Of a DNA stretch of 64,000 nt, positions 19,101 to 27,494 are shown one piece after another. The DNA is from Paramylibacter ulvae (GTDB taxonomy: Bacteria > Pseudomonadota > Alphaproteobacteria > Rhodobacterales > Rhodobacteraceae), in the NCBI RefSeq assembly GCF_014652655.1, contig NZ_BMZF01000006.1, positions 1-64,000 on the forward strand, given 5' to 3'. Made by a program: the position numbers and the translations under genes. A model generated the notes under the pieces. It saw only the letters and a list, made by a program, of their open reading frames with translations. It did no database searches and was not told the origin of the DNA. The first letter of the stretch is position 1. Every line of letters begins with the position of its first letter.

Positions 19101-19521
19101 ATGTGCGCCCGATGCCCATTGATTGGCCTTCGTCCAAAACGGAACCTGTGATCATCAACGCCCAAGTGGATGCGTTCACCAATGAAGAACTGGAATGCCC
19201 CAGGTGCTGCCCCCATTCGGACGGGCTGATCTTGTCCTCGATCAATGCATCGATCGTGTCGGTGTCTGGAACACGCAATAACGCCTCTGCCAAACACATC
19301 AACGCGACACCTTCATCGGTGGACAGGCCGTATTCTTCGAGGAACAGTTCCATCAGGGAATTATTCCCGCCCTTGCGAATATCTTTGACCAGTTGTATCG
19401 CGCGTGCGGTAATTTGTTCGCGTAATTCAACGGGCATTGGCGTCGTGTCCAACAGTGATTTAATACAATCTGATTCAGGTTTGCGAATATTAGCGCGAAT
19501 TTTATTACGAACGATTTGCAT
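16162..19521 (-). CDS. putA: Bifunctional proline dehydrogenase / glutamate-semialdehyde dehydrogenase
   Basis: Oxidises proline to glutamate in two steps, FAD-linked proline dehydrogenase then NAD-linked P5C dehydrogenase, within one chain of about 1119 residues with substrate channelling. The N-terminal half holds the PRODH barrel (KLSALFPRYEEAQ, VRLVKGAYWDTEIK, YEFQRLHGMGE). The C-terminal half holds the aldehyde dehydrogenase with SPWNFPVAIFTGQ, FTGS, catalytic glutamate in AETGGLNAMIVD and cysteine in GQRCSALR. A short domain follows at the end. No N-terminal ribbon-helix-helix repressor domain is present. I chose the ATG at 19521, which has AAGGA nine bases upstream. It is divergent from putR. 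Confidence 0.93.
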   Translation of the reverse strand: MQIVRNKIRANIRKPESDCIKSLLDTTPMPVELREQITARAIQLVKDIRKGGNNSLMELFLEEYGLSTDEGVALMCLAEALLRVPDTDTIDALIEDKISPSEWGQHLGHSSSSLVNASTWALMITGSVLDEGQSMGIGRTLRGAIKRLGEPVIRTAVSRAMKELGAQFVLGRDIEEAMKRAAKQEKRGYTYSYDMLGEAAMTDGDAKRFHLAYSRAITALAPACTSDDIRENPGISVKLSALFPRYEEAQRKRVMDILVPRTRSLALLAKSVGMGFNIDAEEADRLELSLDVIEAVLSDPSLADWDGFGVVVQAYGKRAPFVLDWLYALSQKLDRRIMVRLVKGAYWDTEIKNAQVLGLDGFPVFTNKSATDVSYIACAQKLLNMTDRIYPQFATHNARTVAAVLEMATDSRAYEFQRLHGMGEALHEIVHSNENTRCRIYAPVGPHKDLLAYLVRRLLENGANSSFVNQIVDESVPPEVVAADPIDTVLELSKPAENPSTVLPSKLFAPERKNSRGFDLTDPIVLNKIFTDRAAFETKRWKVASLLANKSAGGAKEHSTNPASIKDIVADVQNASEKDVSAAIQSATPWDATVGQRAKILNKAADLYEENYAEIFALLAREAGKTLADCDAELREAVDFLRFYAQQANVNKLNPRGVFTCISPWNFPVAIFTGQISAALAAGNAVLAKPAEQTPALAWFCVNLLYKAGVPKTALQLLIGKGSVVGAALTSAPSVSGICFTGSTATAQTIHRAMAGTMAPGTPLIAETGGLNAMIVDSTALPEQAVRDIVASSFQSAGQRCSALRCLYIQDDVADTFLKMLYGAMDELRVGNPWDLSTDVGPVIDTMAQDKIRAHIETARADGRVLKQLNDNDTGRYVPPTVIAVNGIADMKEEIFGPVLHVVRFKSDQLDRIISDINATGYGLTFGLHTRIDDRVQHIVDAIHAGNIYVNRNQIGAIVGSQPFGGHGMSGTGPKAGGPLYLGRFAKNAKLTPSVTQMLLPGPTGESNQLSFHPCGRVLCLGPDVDAQAKIAREHGCEPVTTGDVETGEFNAVAYWGDDASAKDIRKKLAQRKGAIIGLLRDETMGQYLTMERHVCVDTTAAGGNAALLGGSAIDDMPA

Positions 19522-19613
19522 GGGTTTGATCCTTGTTTCGATTCGAGGATAGCACAAATGGATTGGTCGTTATTCCTGTTTGATTGCCTCAAATGGGATT
19601 TTCGCCTATATTT

Positions 19614-19631
19614 TGACTAGCGCAATAGTCA
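19614..19631. promoter_or_regulatory. Candidate PutR operator in the putA-putR spacer
   Basis: TGACTA and TAGTCA form an inverted repeat with six bases between, about 90 bases before the putA ATG and just before the putR GTG. In related alphaproteobacteria PutR, an Lrp-type activator, binds in this spacer and turns on putA with proline. The precise site here is my inference. Confidence 0.45.
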
Positions 19632-19647
19632 TAATGGATGAAATATC

Positions 19648-20115
19648 GTGAGTGATAGGCAAATTGATCGGATGGACCGGAAAATATTGGATATTTTGCA
19701 AAGTGATGGACGCATATCCGTTACCGCATTGGCGAGCCGTGTGGGATTGTCAAAAACGCCATGTCAAACGCGCGTGCAAAAACTGATCAAAGACGGGATT
19801 ATTCAGGGGTTTCGCGCAGTTGTTTCGCCAAAATTTCTGGGACGGGCACATATTGCCTTCGTAGAGGTAACGCTGTCGGATACGCGCGAAAAAGCATTGG
19901 GTTCATTTAACGATGCGGTGCGCAGCGTTGCCGAAATAGAAGAATGCCACATGATCGCGGGCAGCTTTGATTATCTGTTGAAAATCCGAAGCCGTGACAT
20001 TGCAGATTACCGTGCCATCCTGGGCGAGGTGATTACCGCATTGCCATATGTGGCAAATACGTCAACGCATGTCGTGATGGAACCTGTTAAGGATCAGGCG
20101 GATATCGCGCCGTGA
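19648..20115 (+). CDS. putR: Lrp/AsnC-family regulator of proline catabolism (PutR)
   Basis: A 155-residue Lrp-type regulator: N-terminal HTH (DRMDRKILDILQSDGRISVTAL, VGLSKTPCQTRVQKLIKDGII) and C-terminal RAM effector domain (FVEVTLSDTREKALGSF, ECHMIAGSFDYLLKIRS). The KTPCQTRV recognition helix is typical of PutR. It is divergent from putA, the standard arrangement in which it activates putA when proline is present. The start is GTG. Its last 22 bases overlap the end of the next Lrp-family gene on the other strand. Confidence 0.88.
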   Translation: MSDRQIDRMDRKILDILQSDGRISVTALASRVGLSKTPCQTRVQKLIKDGIIQGFRAVVSPKFLGRAHIAFVEVTLSDTREKALGSFNDAVRSVAEIEECHMIAGSFDYLLKIRSRDIADYRAILGEVITALPYVANTSTHVVMEPVKDQADIAP

Positions 20116-20531
20116 TGGCGGGTGGCCAACAAAAGATTGGTTTCCGATTCCAAAATACCATCAATTCGCCGCATCGCGCTCAGCGCTGCGTCAAACGATG
20201 CAAGATCATCGGTGGCCGTTTCTACGATTAAGTCCCATTTACCATTCGTGGCGTGAATTGCATTAATCGCCGGTATTTGGTGCAGCTGATTTATAATTCG
20301 CTGTGTTTTGTTTCCCGCGATTTTTATCAAGGTCATGCCGCGCATAGGATGCGCCAAATCATCTTCGCGCAAGCGTACGGTGAATCCGGTAATCGCACCA
20401 GAATGCTGTAATTTGTCCAGTCGTGCACGCACAGTGGCGCGTGAAACGCCCAAACCCGCGGCAAGATTGGCGATGGGTTCACGCCCATTTTTTCGCAACA
20501 ACGCAATGAGTGATTTGTCTATTTTGTCCAT
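20094..20531 (-). CDS. Second Lrp/AsnC-family regulator, probably of arginine/ornithine catabolism
   Basis: About 145 residues: HTH with MDKIDKSLIALLRKNGREP and LGVSRATVRARLDKLQHSG, then a RAM domain (GMTLIKIAGNKTQRIINQL, ATNGKWDLIVE). The ATG at 20531 gives the usual Lrp N-terminus. Upstream ATGs at 20582, 20573 and 20561 would add a leader over the probable operator. It is divergent from arginase and tail-to-tail with putR, so the likely targets are the arginase-ctlX-ocd genes and itself, with an amino acid as ligand. That assignment comes from position only. Confidence 0.82.
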   Translation of the reverse strand: MDKIDKSLIALLRKNGREPIANLAAGLGVSRATVRARLDKLQHSGAITGFTVRLREDDLAHPMRGMTLIKIAGNKTQRIINQLHQIPAINAIHATNGKWDLIVETATDDLASFDAALSAMRRIDGILESETNLLLATRHHGAISA

Positions 20532-20540
20532 AATGTCAGT

Positions 20541-20582
20541 TTGATATATCAATTTGTGCATCAAGTTAACCATATTGTGCAT
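20541..20582. promoter_or_regulatory. Candidate Lrp-type operator array upstream of arginase
   Basis: The divergent spacer contains the perfect palindrome TTGATATATCAA (20541-20552), followed by two direct copies of TTGTGCAT at 20554 and 20575, spaced exactly 21 bases, two helical turns. Such phased repeats are what an oligomeric Lrp-family protein would bind side by side. They lie between the regulator start and arginase. Confidence 0.5.
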
Positions 20583-20645
20583 TTATTTGGCTTAATGCTT
20601 CCAAAAAAGTTGAGAAATTGGTGAAACATTTTTTGGGGATTGATC

Positions 20646-21569
20646 ATGCAACATTGCATATTATTGGGTGCACCAGTGCAAGAAGGTGCGAGCCAACGCG
20701 GCTGTGCTATGGGGCCAGAGGCATTGCGCACTGCCAAATTGGCAGAGGCATTGATGGAATTGGGGCACACTGTGGAAGATCGCGGCGATGTTTCACCCCG
20801 TGTGGTGCCCGTCGTTCCCCATGACAACAAAGCGATCCACAATCTGGATGAGGTATCCGCATGGATTGATGCGCTTGCGGGACAAGCGCACAATGCTGCA
20901 AATTCTGGGACACCCATTTTTCTGGGCGGCGATCATAGCATGGCAGCAGGAACCGTTAGTGGAGTTGCACGCGCTGCGGCAGAGGCGGGAAAGCCGCTGT
21001 TTGTTTTGTGGCTGGATGCGCACCCAGATTTTCATAGCTTGTCCAGCACAGGCAGTGGAAATTTACATGGTACGCCTGTGGCATATTTCACCGGCCAGTC
21101 TGGATTTGATGGATTTTTCCCTACGGTGACCCACCCCGTTGACCCCGCAAATATTTTCATGATGGGATTGCGAAGCGTTGATCCTGCCGAAAACGCGGCG
21201 ATGGCGAAAACCGATATTACATTGCACGATATGCGCGCGATGGATGAATTTGGAATTGTTGCGCCATTGCGTGAATTTTTGGCGCGCGTAAAGGCGGCGG
21301 ATGGTTGGTTACACGTCAGCCTTGATGTCGATTTCATTGATCCAAGTATCGCACCGGGTGTTGGCACGACAGTGCCAGGTGGTGCCACATTTCGCGAGGC
21401 GCATTTGATTTTGGAAATGGCCCAAGAAAGTGGTCTGGTTGGTTCCATGGATTTGGTCGAACTTAATCCGTTTCTGGATGAACGCGGACGAACCGCGAAA
21501 TTATTGGTCGATCTGACGGCGAGCCTGTTTGGGCGTCGCATTATTGATCGTAAAACAAAGAGCTTTTGA
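20646..21569 (+). CDS. rocF: Arginase
   Basis: Hydrolyses arginine to ornithine and urea with a binuclear manganese site in a trimeric cytoplasmic enzyme. Metal ligands are visible in GGDHSMAAGT, DAHPDFHS and SLDVDFIDPS; the family also shows PGVGTTVPGGATFREA and DLVELNPFLDERGRTA. Length 307 residues is normal. DAHPDFH in place of the common DAHxDxN is a known variant. I take the ATG at 20646; a TTG six bases upstream is less likely. It is the first gene of a run with ctlX and ocd. Confidence 0.92.
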   Translation: MQHCILLGAPVQEGASQRGCAMGPEALRTAKLAEALMELGHTVEDRGDVSPRVVPVVPHDNKAIHNLDEVSAWIDALAGQAHNAANSGTPIFLGGDHSMAAGTVSGVARAAAEAGKPLFVLWLDAHPDFHSLSSTGSGNLHGTPVAYFTGQSGFDGFFPTVTHPVDPANIFMMGLRSVDPAENAAMAKTDITLHDMRAMDEFGIVAPLREFLARVKAADGWLHVSLDVDFIDPSIAPGVGTTVPGGATFREAHLILEMAQESGLVGSMDLVELNPFLDERGRTAKLLVDLTASLFGRRIIDRKTKSF

Positions 21570-21571
21570 TC

Positions 21572-22486
21572 ATGATGTTACAAGCGCCAAAATCTGTGGT
21601 TATGATACGTCCCCATCATTTTCATCCCAATCCAGAAACCAAGGCGGACAATTCGTTTCAATCGGATGGCGCGGGAACGCGTGACACTATCGCAAAAACC
21701 GCACGCGAGGAATTTGATACCGCAGTAAATTTATTGCGCGATGCCGGCGTGGTTGTCCACGATTTTGATGATACTTCGGATCAAACGCCCGACAGTGTAT
21801 TTCCAAACAATTGGTTTTCAACCCATGCGGGTGGGCATGTTGCGATATATCCAATGTATGCAAAAACACGTCGGCTGGAACGGCGCTGGGATGTGATTGA
21901 ATTGCTAAAACGCGATTACCGCGTACAAGATGTCATTGATTATTCTGGTTTGGAACAAGACAACCTCGCGCTGGAAGGAACAGGTGCGATGGTGTTGGAT
22001 CATATCGGGCGTGTTGCCTATGTCGCGCGTTCAAATCGCGCCGATCCTGTTTTGCTGGAACGGTTTTGCACGAACTTTAATTTTGAACCAATTGCATTTG
22101 ATGCGCGCGATAAAAATGGTTTGGATGTTTATCACACCAACGTTTTGATGACCGTGGCCACGGATTTTGCATTGGTCGCACTGGATATGATTACGCAGAG
22201 TGAACGGCGCAAAACCGTCCGTGATCGCCTGATAGAAAGCGATCATGATGTTATCGCATTAAGTGAGTATCAAATCGGTGAATTTTGTGGAAACGCATTT
22301 GAAATGTCGGGGCGCACTGGCCGCATCTTGGCCATTTCGGCACGTGGGTTGAATGCGCTTGAACCATCACAAATCAAAACAATTGAAAAATCGGTTCAGA
22401 TTGTACCACTGAATATTCCAACAATCGAAACCGCTGGTGGATCTGTGCGGTGCATGATTGCAGGAATACATTTGGCCAAACGCTGA
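21572..22486 (+). CDS. ctlX: CtlX-like citrulline/arginine-hydrolysing amidinotransferase-fold enzyme
   Basis: About 304 residues of the guanidine-modifying (amidinotransferase) superfamily: PDSVFPNNWFSTHAGG, LEGTGAMVLDHIGRVAYVARS, the catalytic His region VYHTNVLM, and the catalytic cysteine near the end in GGSVRCMIAGIHL. The pattern matches the CtlX group, thought to hydrolyse citrulline to ornithine, more than classical arginine deiminase, which is longer. It begins two bases after the arginase stop and precedes ornithine cyclodeaminase, so ornithine is the logical product. The exact substrate is known only by family. Confidence 0.8.
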   Translation: MMLQAPKSVVMIRPHHFHPNPETKADNSFQSDGAGTRDTIAKTAREEFDTAVNLLRDAGVVVHDFDDTSDQTPDSVFPNNWFSTHAGGHVAIYPMYAKTRRLERRWDVIELLKRDYRVQDVIDYSGLEQDNLALEGTGAMVLDHIGRVAYVARSNRADPVLLERFCTNFNFEPIAFDARDKNGLDVYHTNVLMTVATDFALVALDMITQSERRKTVRDRLIESDHDVIALSEYQIGEFCGNAFEMSGRTGRILAISARGLNALEPSQIKTIEKSVQIVPLNIPTIETAGGSVRCMIAGIHLAKR

Positions 22487-22502
22487 ACATATGGAGAAGA
22501 AA

Positions 22503-23558
22503 ATGAAAGACAACCTAAATATCGTCCCGTTCGTCAGCGTTGAAAATATGATGCGCCTTGTGTTGGATCGGGGCATGGAAAATTGCATGGCTGAAATCGC
22601 AGAATATCTCGAAGAAGATTTCCGCCGTTGGCCGTTGTTTGATAAAACACCGCGCGTTGCATCCCACAGCCGCGAAGGTGTGATTGAATTGATGCCAACG
22701 TCAGACGGAATTGATTACGGGTTTAAATATGTGAACGGCCATCCCAAAAATATGAAAGAAGGTTTGCAAACCGTAACGGCGTTTGGGCTGCTGGCATCTG
22801 TTGAAACGGGCTATCCTGTTTTGCTGTCAGAAATGACCGTGCTTACAGCGTTACGCACAGCGGCAACATCGGCGGTGGCGACAAAATATTTGGCACGCAA
22901 AGGTTCCAAAACACTGGCATTGATTGGCAATGGTGCGCAATCCGAATTTCAGGCGCTCGGTTTGAAAAAAATATGCGGGATTGATACGGTTCGTTTGTAC
23001 GATATCGATCCTGCGGCCACAGAAAAATGTGCGGGTAATTTGGCCGACAGTGGGCTTACAATTGTTAAATGTGATACACCCCAAGGTGCAATCGAGGGTG
23101 CTGATGTTGTCACAACATGTACCGCAGACAAAAAATATTCGACAATTTTGACGGATAACATGGTTGGTGCAGGTATTCATATCAATGCAATCGGTGGTGA
23201 TTGTCCGGGTAAAACCGAGCTTCACAAAGACATATTGTTGCGCTCTGACATCTACGTGGAATACCCTGAACAAACCCGTATCGAGGGGGATATTCAACAG
23301 CTTGATGATGACTATCCGGTCAAAGAATTGTGGCAAGTGTTGACGGGTGAAATTGACGGGCGCAGCGATGATAAGGCGATTACGTTGTTCGATGGCGTTG
23401 GTTTTGCAATCGAAGATTTTTCCGCGTTACGTTGGCTGCGCGATGCGTTAAAATCGTCCGATAAGTATCAGGATTTGGACATGATTGCAGACCCCGATGA
23501 CCCGCGTGATCTGTTTGGAATGGTGCGACGCGAAGCACAGCGTCTGGCAGATTCGTAA
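22503..23558 (+). CDS. ocd: Ornithine cyclodeaminase
   Basis: Converts ornithine to proline and ammonia with bound NAD. A 351-residue member of the OCD/mu-crystallin family: GFKYVNGHPKNMKEGLQT, SEMTVLTALRTAATSAVATK, nucleotide loop ALIGNGAQSEFQA, then VTTCTADKKYSTIL and INAIGGDCPGKTEL. ATG at 22503 with GGAGAAG upstream. It completes the arginine (or citrulline) to ornithine to proline route and PutA, encoded just upstream, takes proline on to glutamate. Confidence 0.92.
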   Translation: MKDNLNIVPFVSVENMMRLVLDRGMENCMAEIAEYLEEDFRRWPLFDKTPRVASHSREGVIELMPTSDGIDYGFKYVNGHPKNMKEGLQTVTAFGLLASVETGYPVLLSEMTVLTALRTAATSAVATKYLARKGSKTLALIGNGAQSEFQALGLKKICGIDTVRLYDIDPAATEKCAGNLADSGLTIVKCDTPQGAIEGADVVTTCTADKKYSTILTDNMVGAGIHINAIGGDCPGKTELHKDILLRSDIYVEYPEQTRIEGDIQQLDDDYPVKELWQVLTGEIDGRSDDKAITLFDGVGFAIEDFSALRWLRDALKSSDKYQDLDMIADPDDPRDLFGMVRREAQRLADS

Positions 23559-23721
23559 AAAGTGTAAAGTATTGCAATGCAATTTTTTCTTGTAAAAACA
23601 AGCGCTAAAACCGCCAACTAAGCCATATACAGACAGGAAATTGTGTGTTTAACTTCGTCGCAGTAGGGCTTGGGGCGAGTCTTTCAAGGCCTAAAAAAAA
23701 TCTTATAGGGAGATTACAACA
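23559..23721 (+). promoter_or_regulatory. Leader region of the dipeptide transporter operon
   Basis: The 163-base spacer between ocd and dppA contains TTGCAATGCAA followed by a T-rich tract near its start, a CTTGT/ACAAG arm pair and an A-run just before the ribosome site. A promoter for dppA should lie here, but I cannot place -35 and -10 boxes with confidence. Confidence 0.3.
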
Positions 23722-25314
23722 ATGAGAAAAACACCATTTGTATTGGGTTGCTTTGCTGCCGCACTGCTATCGTCGGCGGCACATGCAAAAACGCTTGTAT
23801 ATTGTTCAGAAGGTTCACCAGAGGGTTTCGATCCAGCGCTTTATACGGCTGGTACAACTTTTAATGCATCTTCAAAGCCAGTGTACAACCGTCTGGTGGA
23901 ATTTGAACGTGGAAGCACCAAAATCATCCCAGGTTTGGCCGAAAGTTGGACAGCATCGGACGATGGATTGGAGTACACCTTTAATCTGCGTAAAGGTGTG
24001 AAATTTCACACAACCAGCTATTTCACGCCAACGCGTGATTTCAATGCGGACGACGTATTGTTCACATTCAATCGCCAGCGCGACGAAGGCAATGCATGGC
24101 ACAAATACACCGAAGGCACGTCATGGGAATATTTCTCTGGCATGGATATGCCGGCGTTGATCAAAGACATCGTAAAGGTTGACGATAACACGGTAAAATT
24201 CATTTTGAACCGTCCAGAATCCCCAACTGTTGCCAACTTGGCGATGGATTTCGCATCCATCATGTCAAAAGAATACGCAGACAGCTTGGAAGCAGCGGGC
24301 AAACAAACAGATATGAACCAAATGCCGATCGGCACAGGTCCGTTTAAATTTGTTGCCTATCAAAAAGATGCTGTGATCCGTTATCAAGCACACGGCGATT
24401 ATTGGGATGGCAAACAGCCAATCGACGATCTGGTATTTGCAATCACAACAGATAACTCTGTGCGTATGCAAAAGCTGAAAGCGGGCGAATGCCACGTTGC
24501 ACCATATCCAAACCCAGCCGATCTGGAAGCGTTGAAAGCAGACCCAAATCTGGAAGTTCAAGAACAAGAAGGTCTGAACGTTGGTTACTTGGCTTACAAC
24601 ACCAAAGTTGCACCGTTTGATAACGCCAAAGTGCGCAAAGCATTGAACATGGCGATTAACAAACAAGCAATCTTGGATGCTGTGTTCGAAGGCGCTGGTA
24701 TTGCGGCGAAAAACCCGATCCCACCAACCATGTGGTCATATAACGATGCAATCGTTGATGATGGTTACGATCCAGTTGCAGCAAAGGCGGCATTGGAAGC
24801 CGAAGGTGTAACAGACCTGTCCATGAAAATTTGGGCGATGCCAGTTGCACGACCATATAACCCAAATGCACGTCGTATGGCCGAATTGATCCAAGCGGAT
24901 TTCGCGGCTGTTGGTGTTAACGCAGAGGTTACATCATACGAATGGGGCGAATATCTGAAGCTGTCAAAAGACGAAGATCGTGACGGCGCGGTATTGCTTG
25001 GTTGGACTGGTGACAACGGTGATCCCGACAACTTCTTGTCAGTATTGTTGTCATGTTCATCTGTTGGCGGTTCAAACCGTGCACAGTGGTGTAATAAAGA
25101 TTTTGATGATTTGGTAAACAAAGCCAAAGCATCATCAGACGCTGCAGAGCGCACATCTTTGTATGAACAAGCACAAGTCGTGTTCAAAGAGCAAGCACCA
25201 TGGGCAACCATCGCGCACTCTGTTGTGTTCATGCCAATGAGCAACAAAGTTCAAAACTACAAAATGGATCCATTGGGCGGCCACCGTTTCGACGGTGTTG
25301 ATCTCGCTGAATAA
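23722..25314 (+). CDS. dppA: Dipeptide ABC transporter substrate-binding protein
   Basis: A periplasmic binding protein of 530 residues (SBP family 5) with a signal peptide of about 22 residues ending SAAHA. The DppA-like blocks are LVYCSEGSPEGFDPA, LAESWTASDDGLEYTFNLRKG, NRPESPTVANLAMDFASI and DNGDPDNFLSVLLSCS. The two-cysteine loop (CSSVGGSNRAQWC) is typical of dipeptide-binding DppA. Codon choice is uniform (many ATC, AAC, CCA), as for a strongly expressed gene. Ribosome site AGGGAG precedes the ATG. First gene of the dpp operon. Confidence 0.9.
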   Translation: MRKTPFVLGCFAAALLSSAAHAKTLVYCSEGSPEGFDPALYTAGTTFNASSKPVYNRLVEFERGSTKIIPGLAESWTASDDGLEYTFNLRKGVKFHTTSYFTPTRDFNADDVLFTFNRQRDEGNAWHKYTEGTSWEYFSGMDMPALIKDIVKVDDNTVKFILNRPESPTVANLAMDFASIMSKEYADSLEAAGKQTDMNQMPIGTGPFKFVAYQKDAVIRYQAHGDYWDGKQPIDDLVFAITTDNSVRMQKLKAGECHVAPYPNPADLEALKADPNLEVQEQEGLNVGYLAYNTKVAPFDNAKVRKALNMAINKQAILDAVFEGAGIAAKNPIPPTMWSYNDAIVDDGYDPVAAKAALEAEGVTDLSMKIWAMPVARPYNPNARRMAELIQADFAAVGVNAEVTSYEWGEYLKLSKDEDRDGAVLLGWTGDNGDPDNFLSVLLSCSSVGGSNRAQWCNKDFDDLVNKAKASSDAAERTSLYEQAQVVFKEQAPWATIAHSVVFMPMSNKVQNYKMDPLGGHRFDGVDLAE

Positions 25315-25322
25315 TCTAATCT

Positions 25323-25348
25323 GTCTGGGCGGCGTTTGTCGCCCAGAC
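25323..25348 (+). terminator. Intra-operon hairpin after dppA (attenuator or mRNA stabiliser)
   Basis: GTCTGGGCG and CGCCCAGAC form a perfect nine-base-pair stem with an eight-base loop, followed by CTTTATC with no full T-run. Such hairpins after the binding-protein gene usually protect the dppA message or reduce read-through, so that binding protein outnumbers membrane subunits. Confidence 0.6.
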
Positions 25349-25365
25349 CTTTATCAAAGATACCC

Positions 25366-26475
25366 ATGACAGATACCCGATTGAACCCGATCATCGCCGC
25401 GATTGAAAACGCTGGCCTTGATGCCGTTGCTTTTGTACCCGGCCCCAATTTCCGCCGCATATTTGGTCGCGATTTTCATCTGATGGAACGCCCGCTGATG
25501 GTGATTGTGCCGCGCGTCGGTGCACCGGTCGCCATTGTTCCAAATCTGGAAATGGCTTCATTTGAAAAAATCAATTTCACGGGGCAAGTTTTCGACTGGC
25601 GCGATGAAATTGGTTTTGCGGGCGCATTCAAAGACGCCGCAATCGCGCTCAACGAAATTGGTGAGGCACCGCGTATTGGATTAGAAGCACAGCGCATGCG
25701 CGTGTTTGAACAATTTGCTCTGCAAGATGTAATGCCCAATGCCACATTTTTTGATGCACATGCAGAAATTTCTGGGATAAGGCTTTGTAAGTCAGACGAT
25801 GAAATTGCATTGCTGAAACGCGCCATTGAAATATCCGAAGAAGCGCTTGAAAAAACGCTACAAGATGTACGCGAAGGGCAAACCGAAAAACAGATCGAGG
25901 GGATGTTGTTAAACAACTTGTTCGCATGTGGAGCGGATGGGCTATCATTTGATCCCATCGTTGCGGCTGGTGACAATGCAGCGCAACCACATGCCCATGC
26001 GCGCCCCGATTATCAGGTGAAATCAGGGGATGCGCTATTGATTGATTTTGGTGCAAGGTATCAAGGATACAACGCCGACATCACGCGTACCTTTTTCATC
26101 AAAAAAGTATCTGATTACGATCGCGCGTTTTATGATACAGTTAAGGCAGCAAATGAGGCTGGCAAGACCGCAACGATTGCGGGGGCAACCGCGCATGAAA
26201 TTGACGATACCGTACAATTGGTGTTGGAAAATTCACAATTCGCCGCATTTGCACGCCACAAGACCGGCCACGGTTTGGGGTTGGATGTACACGAAGCACC
26301 GCAAATTATGCGCGGTAATCATACCGTGCTTGAACCCAGTATGGTTTTCACCGTAGAGCCCGGCCTTTATCGTTCTGGCGAATGTGGTGTGCGCATCGAA
26401 GACGATATCGTTGTCACCGAAACGGGTCATATTTGCCTGACCAGTTTTTCACGCGAACTAAGGATAGTAGGCTAG
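25366..26475 (+). CDS. M24-family Xaa-Pro peptidase
   Basis: A cytoplasmic metallopeptidase of about 369 residues. N-terminal creatinase-like domain (about 1-135) and C-terminal pita-bread domain with metal ligands in LIDFGARYQGYNADITRT, KTGHGLGLDVHEAP, FTVEPGLY and VRIEDDIVVT. It lies inside the dpp operon: its stop directly abuts dppB. It probably splits imported proline-containing dipeptides, feeding proline to PutA. I chose the ATG at 25366; the earlier in-frame start lies in the hairpin spacer. Confidence 0.87.
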   Translation: MTDTRLNPIIAAIENAGLDAVAFVPGPNFRRIFGRDFHLMERPLMVIVPRVGAPVAIVPNLEMASFEKINFTGQVFDWRDEIGFAGAFKDAAIALNEIGEAPRIGLEAQRMRVFEQFALQDVMPNATFFDAHAEISGIRLCKSDDEIALLKRAIEISEEALEKTLQDVREGQTEKQIEGMLLNNLFACGADGLSFDPIVAAGDNAAQPHAHARPDYQVKSGDALLIDFGARYQGYNADITRTFFIKKVSDYDRAFYDTVKAANEAGKTATIAGATAHEIDDTVQLVLENSQFAAFARHKTGHGLGLDVHEAPQIMRGNHTVLEPSMVFTVEPGLYRSGECGVRIEDDIVVTETGHICLTSFSRELRIVG

Positions 26476-27483
26476 ATGATCGGTTTTCTTCTCAAACGTA
26501 TCTTATTGTTGATCCCGACATTTATCGGGATCACCATCGTTTCATTCGGATTTGTGCGTGTATTGCCAGGCGATCCCGTTTTGTTGATGGCGGGCGAACG
26601 TGGGATCAGCGAAGAACGTTATGCAGCATTGCTGTCGGAATTTGGCTATGATCGCCCGATCTGGCAACAGTATTTGGAATATCTGAATAACCTTGTGCAC
26701 GGGGATTTTGGCAATTCTCTGGTGACAAAACAGCCCGTGTTGTCCGAATTTTTTACCCTGTTCCCCGCGACGGTTGAATTGGCGTTTTGCGCCATTATTC
26801 TGGCCATCTTTATTGGTATTCCTGCGGGCATAATCGCGGCCACAAAACGCGGCACATTCATTGATCAAAGCATTATGGGCACCGCGTTGGTCGGTTATTC
26901 CATGCCGATCTTTTGGTGGGGTCTGCTGTTGATCATTGTGTTCAGCGGTACATTGGGATGGACGCCCGTATCGGGGCGTATTTCGTTGCTTTACTTCTTT
27001 GAGCAAAAAACGGGCTTTATGTTGATCGACAGTTTGCTGTCAGGGCAAAAAGGAGCGTTTGGGTCTGCGGTGCAGCATCTGATTTTGCCCACCATCGTTT
27101 TAGCGACGATTCCGCTCGCAGTAATTGCGCGTCAAACACGTTCTGCCATGCTCGAAGTTTTAGGCGAAGACTATGTGCGCACGGCGCGGGCGAAAGGCTT
27201 GGCATCTCGCCGCGTGGTCGGTGTTCACGCTTTGCGCAATGCGATGATCCCTGTGATCACTGTAATCGGCCTATCCGTTGGTACATTGCTGGCAGGTGCG
27301 ATTTTGACGGAAACAATCTTTTCTTGGCCAGGGATTGGTAAGTGGATGATTGATAGCATTTCGCGTCGTGATTATCCCGTTGTGCAAAGCGGTTTATTGT
27401 TGATCGCAGCCATTATTATGATCGTAAATCTGTTGGTTGATATCACCTATGGTTTGATCAATCCACGCATTCGCCACCAGTAG
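26476..27483 (+). CDS. dppB: Dipeptide ABC transporter permease (DppB)
   Basis: A membrane subunit of 335 residues with six helices. The N-terminus LLLIPTFIGITIVSFGFVRV and the cytoplasmic EAA loop (YVRTARAKGLASRRVVGVHALRN) are those of DppB/OppB permeases. EDYVRTARAKG contacts the ATPases. It starts directly after the peptidase stop. Confidence 0.92.
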   Translation: MIGFLLKRILLLIPTFIGITIVSFGFVRVLPGDPVLLMAGERGISEERYAALLSEFGYDRPIWQQYLEYLNNLVHGDFGNSLVTKQPVLSEFFTLFPATVELAFCAIILAIFIGIPAGIIAATKRGTFIDQSIMGTALVGYSMPIFWWGLLLIIVFSGTLGWTPVSGRISLLYFFEQKTGFMLIDSLLSGQKGAFGSAVQHLILPTIVLATIPLAVIARQTRSAMLEVLGEDYVRTARAKGLASRRVVGVHALRNAMIPVITVIGLSVGTLLAGAILTETIFSWPGIGKWMIDSISRRDYPVVQSGLLLIAAIIMIVNLLVDITYGLINPRIRHQ

Positions 27484-27494
27484 GGGACATTAAA

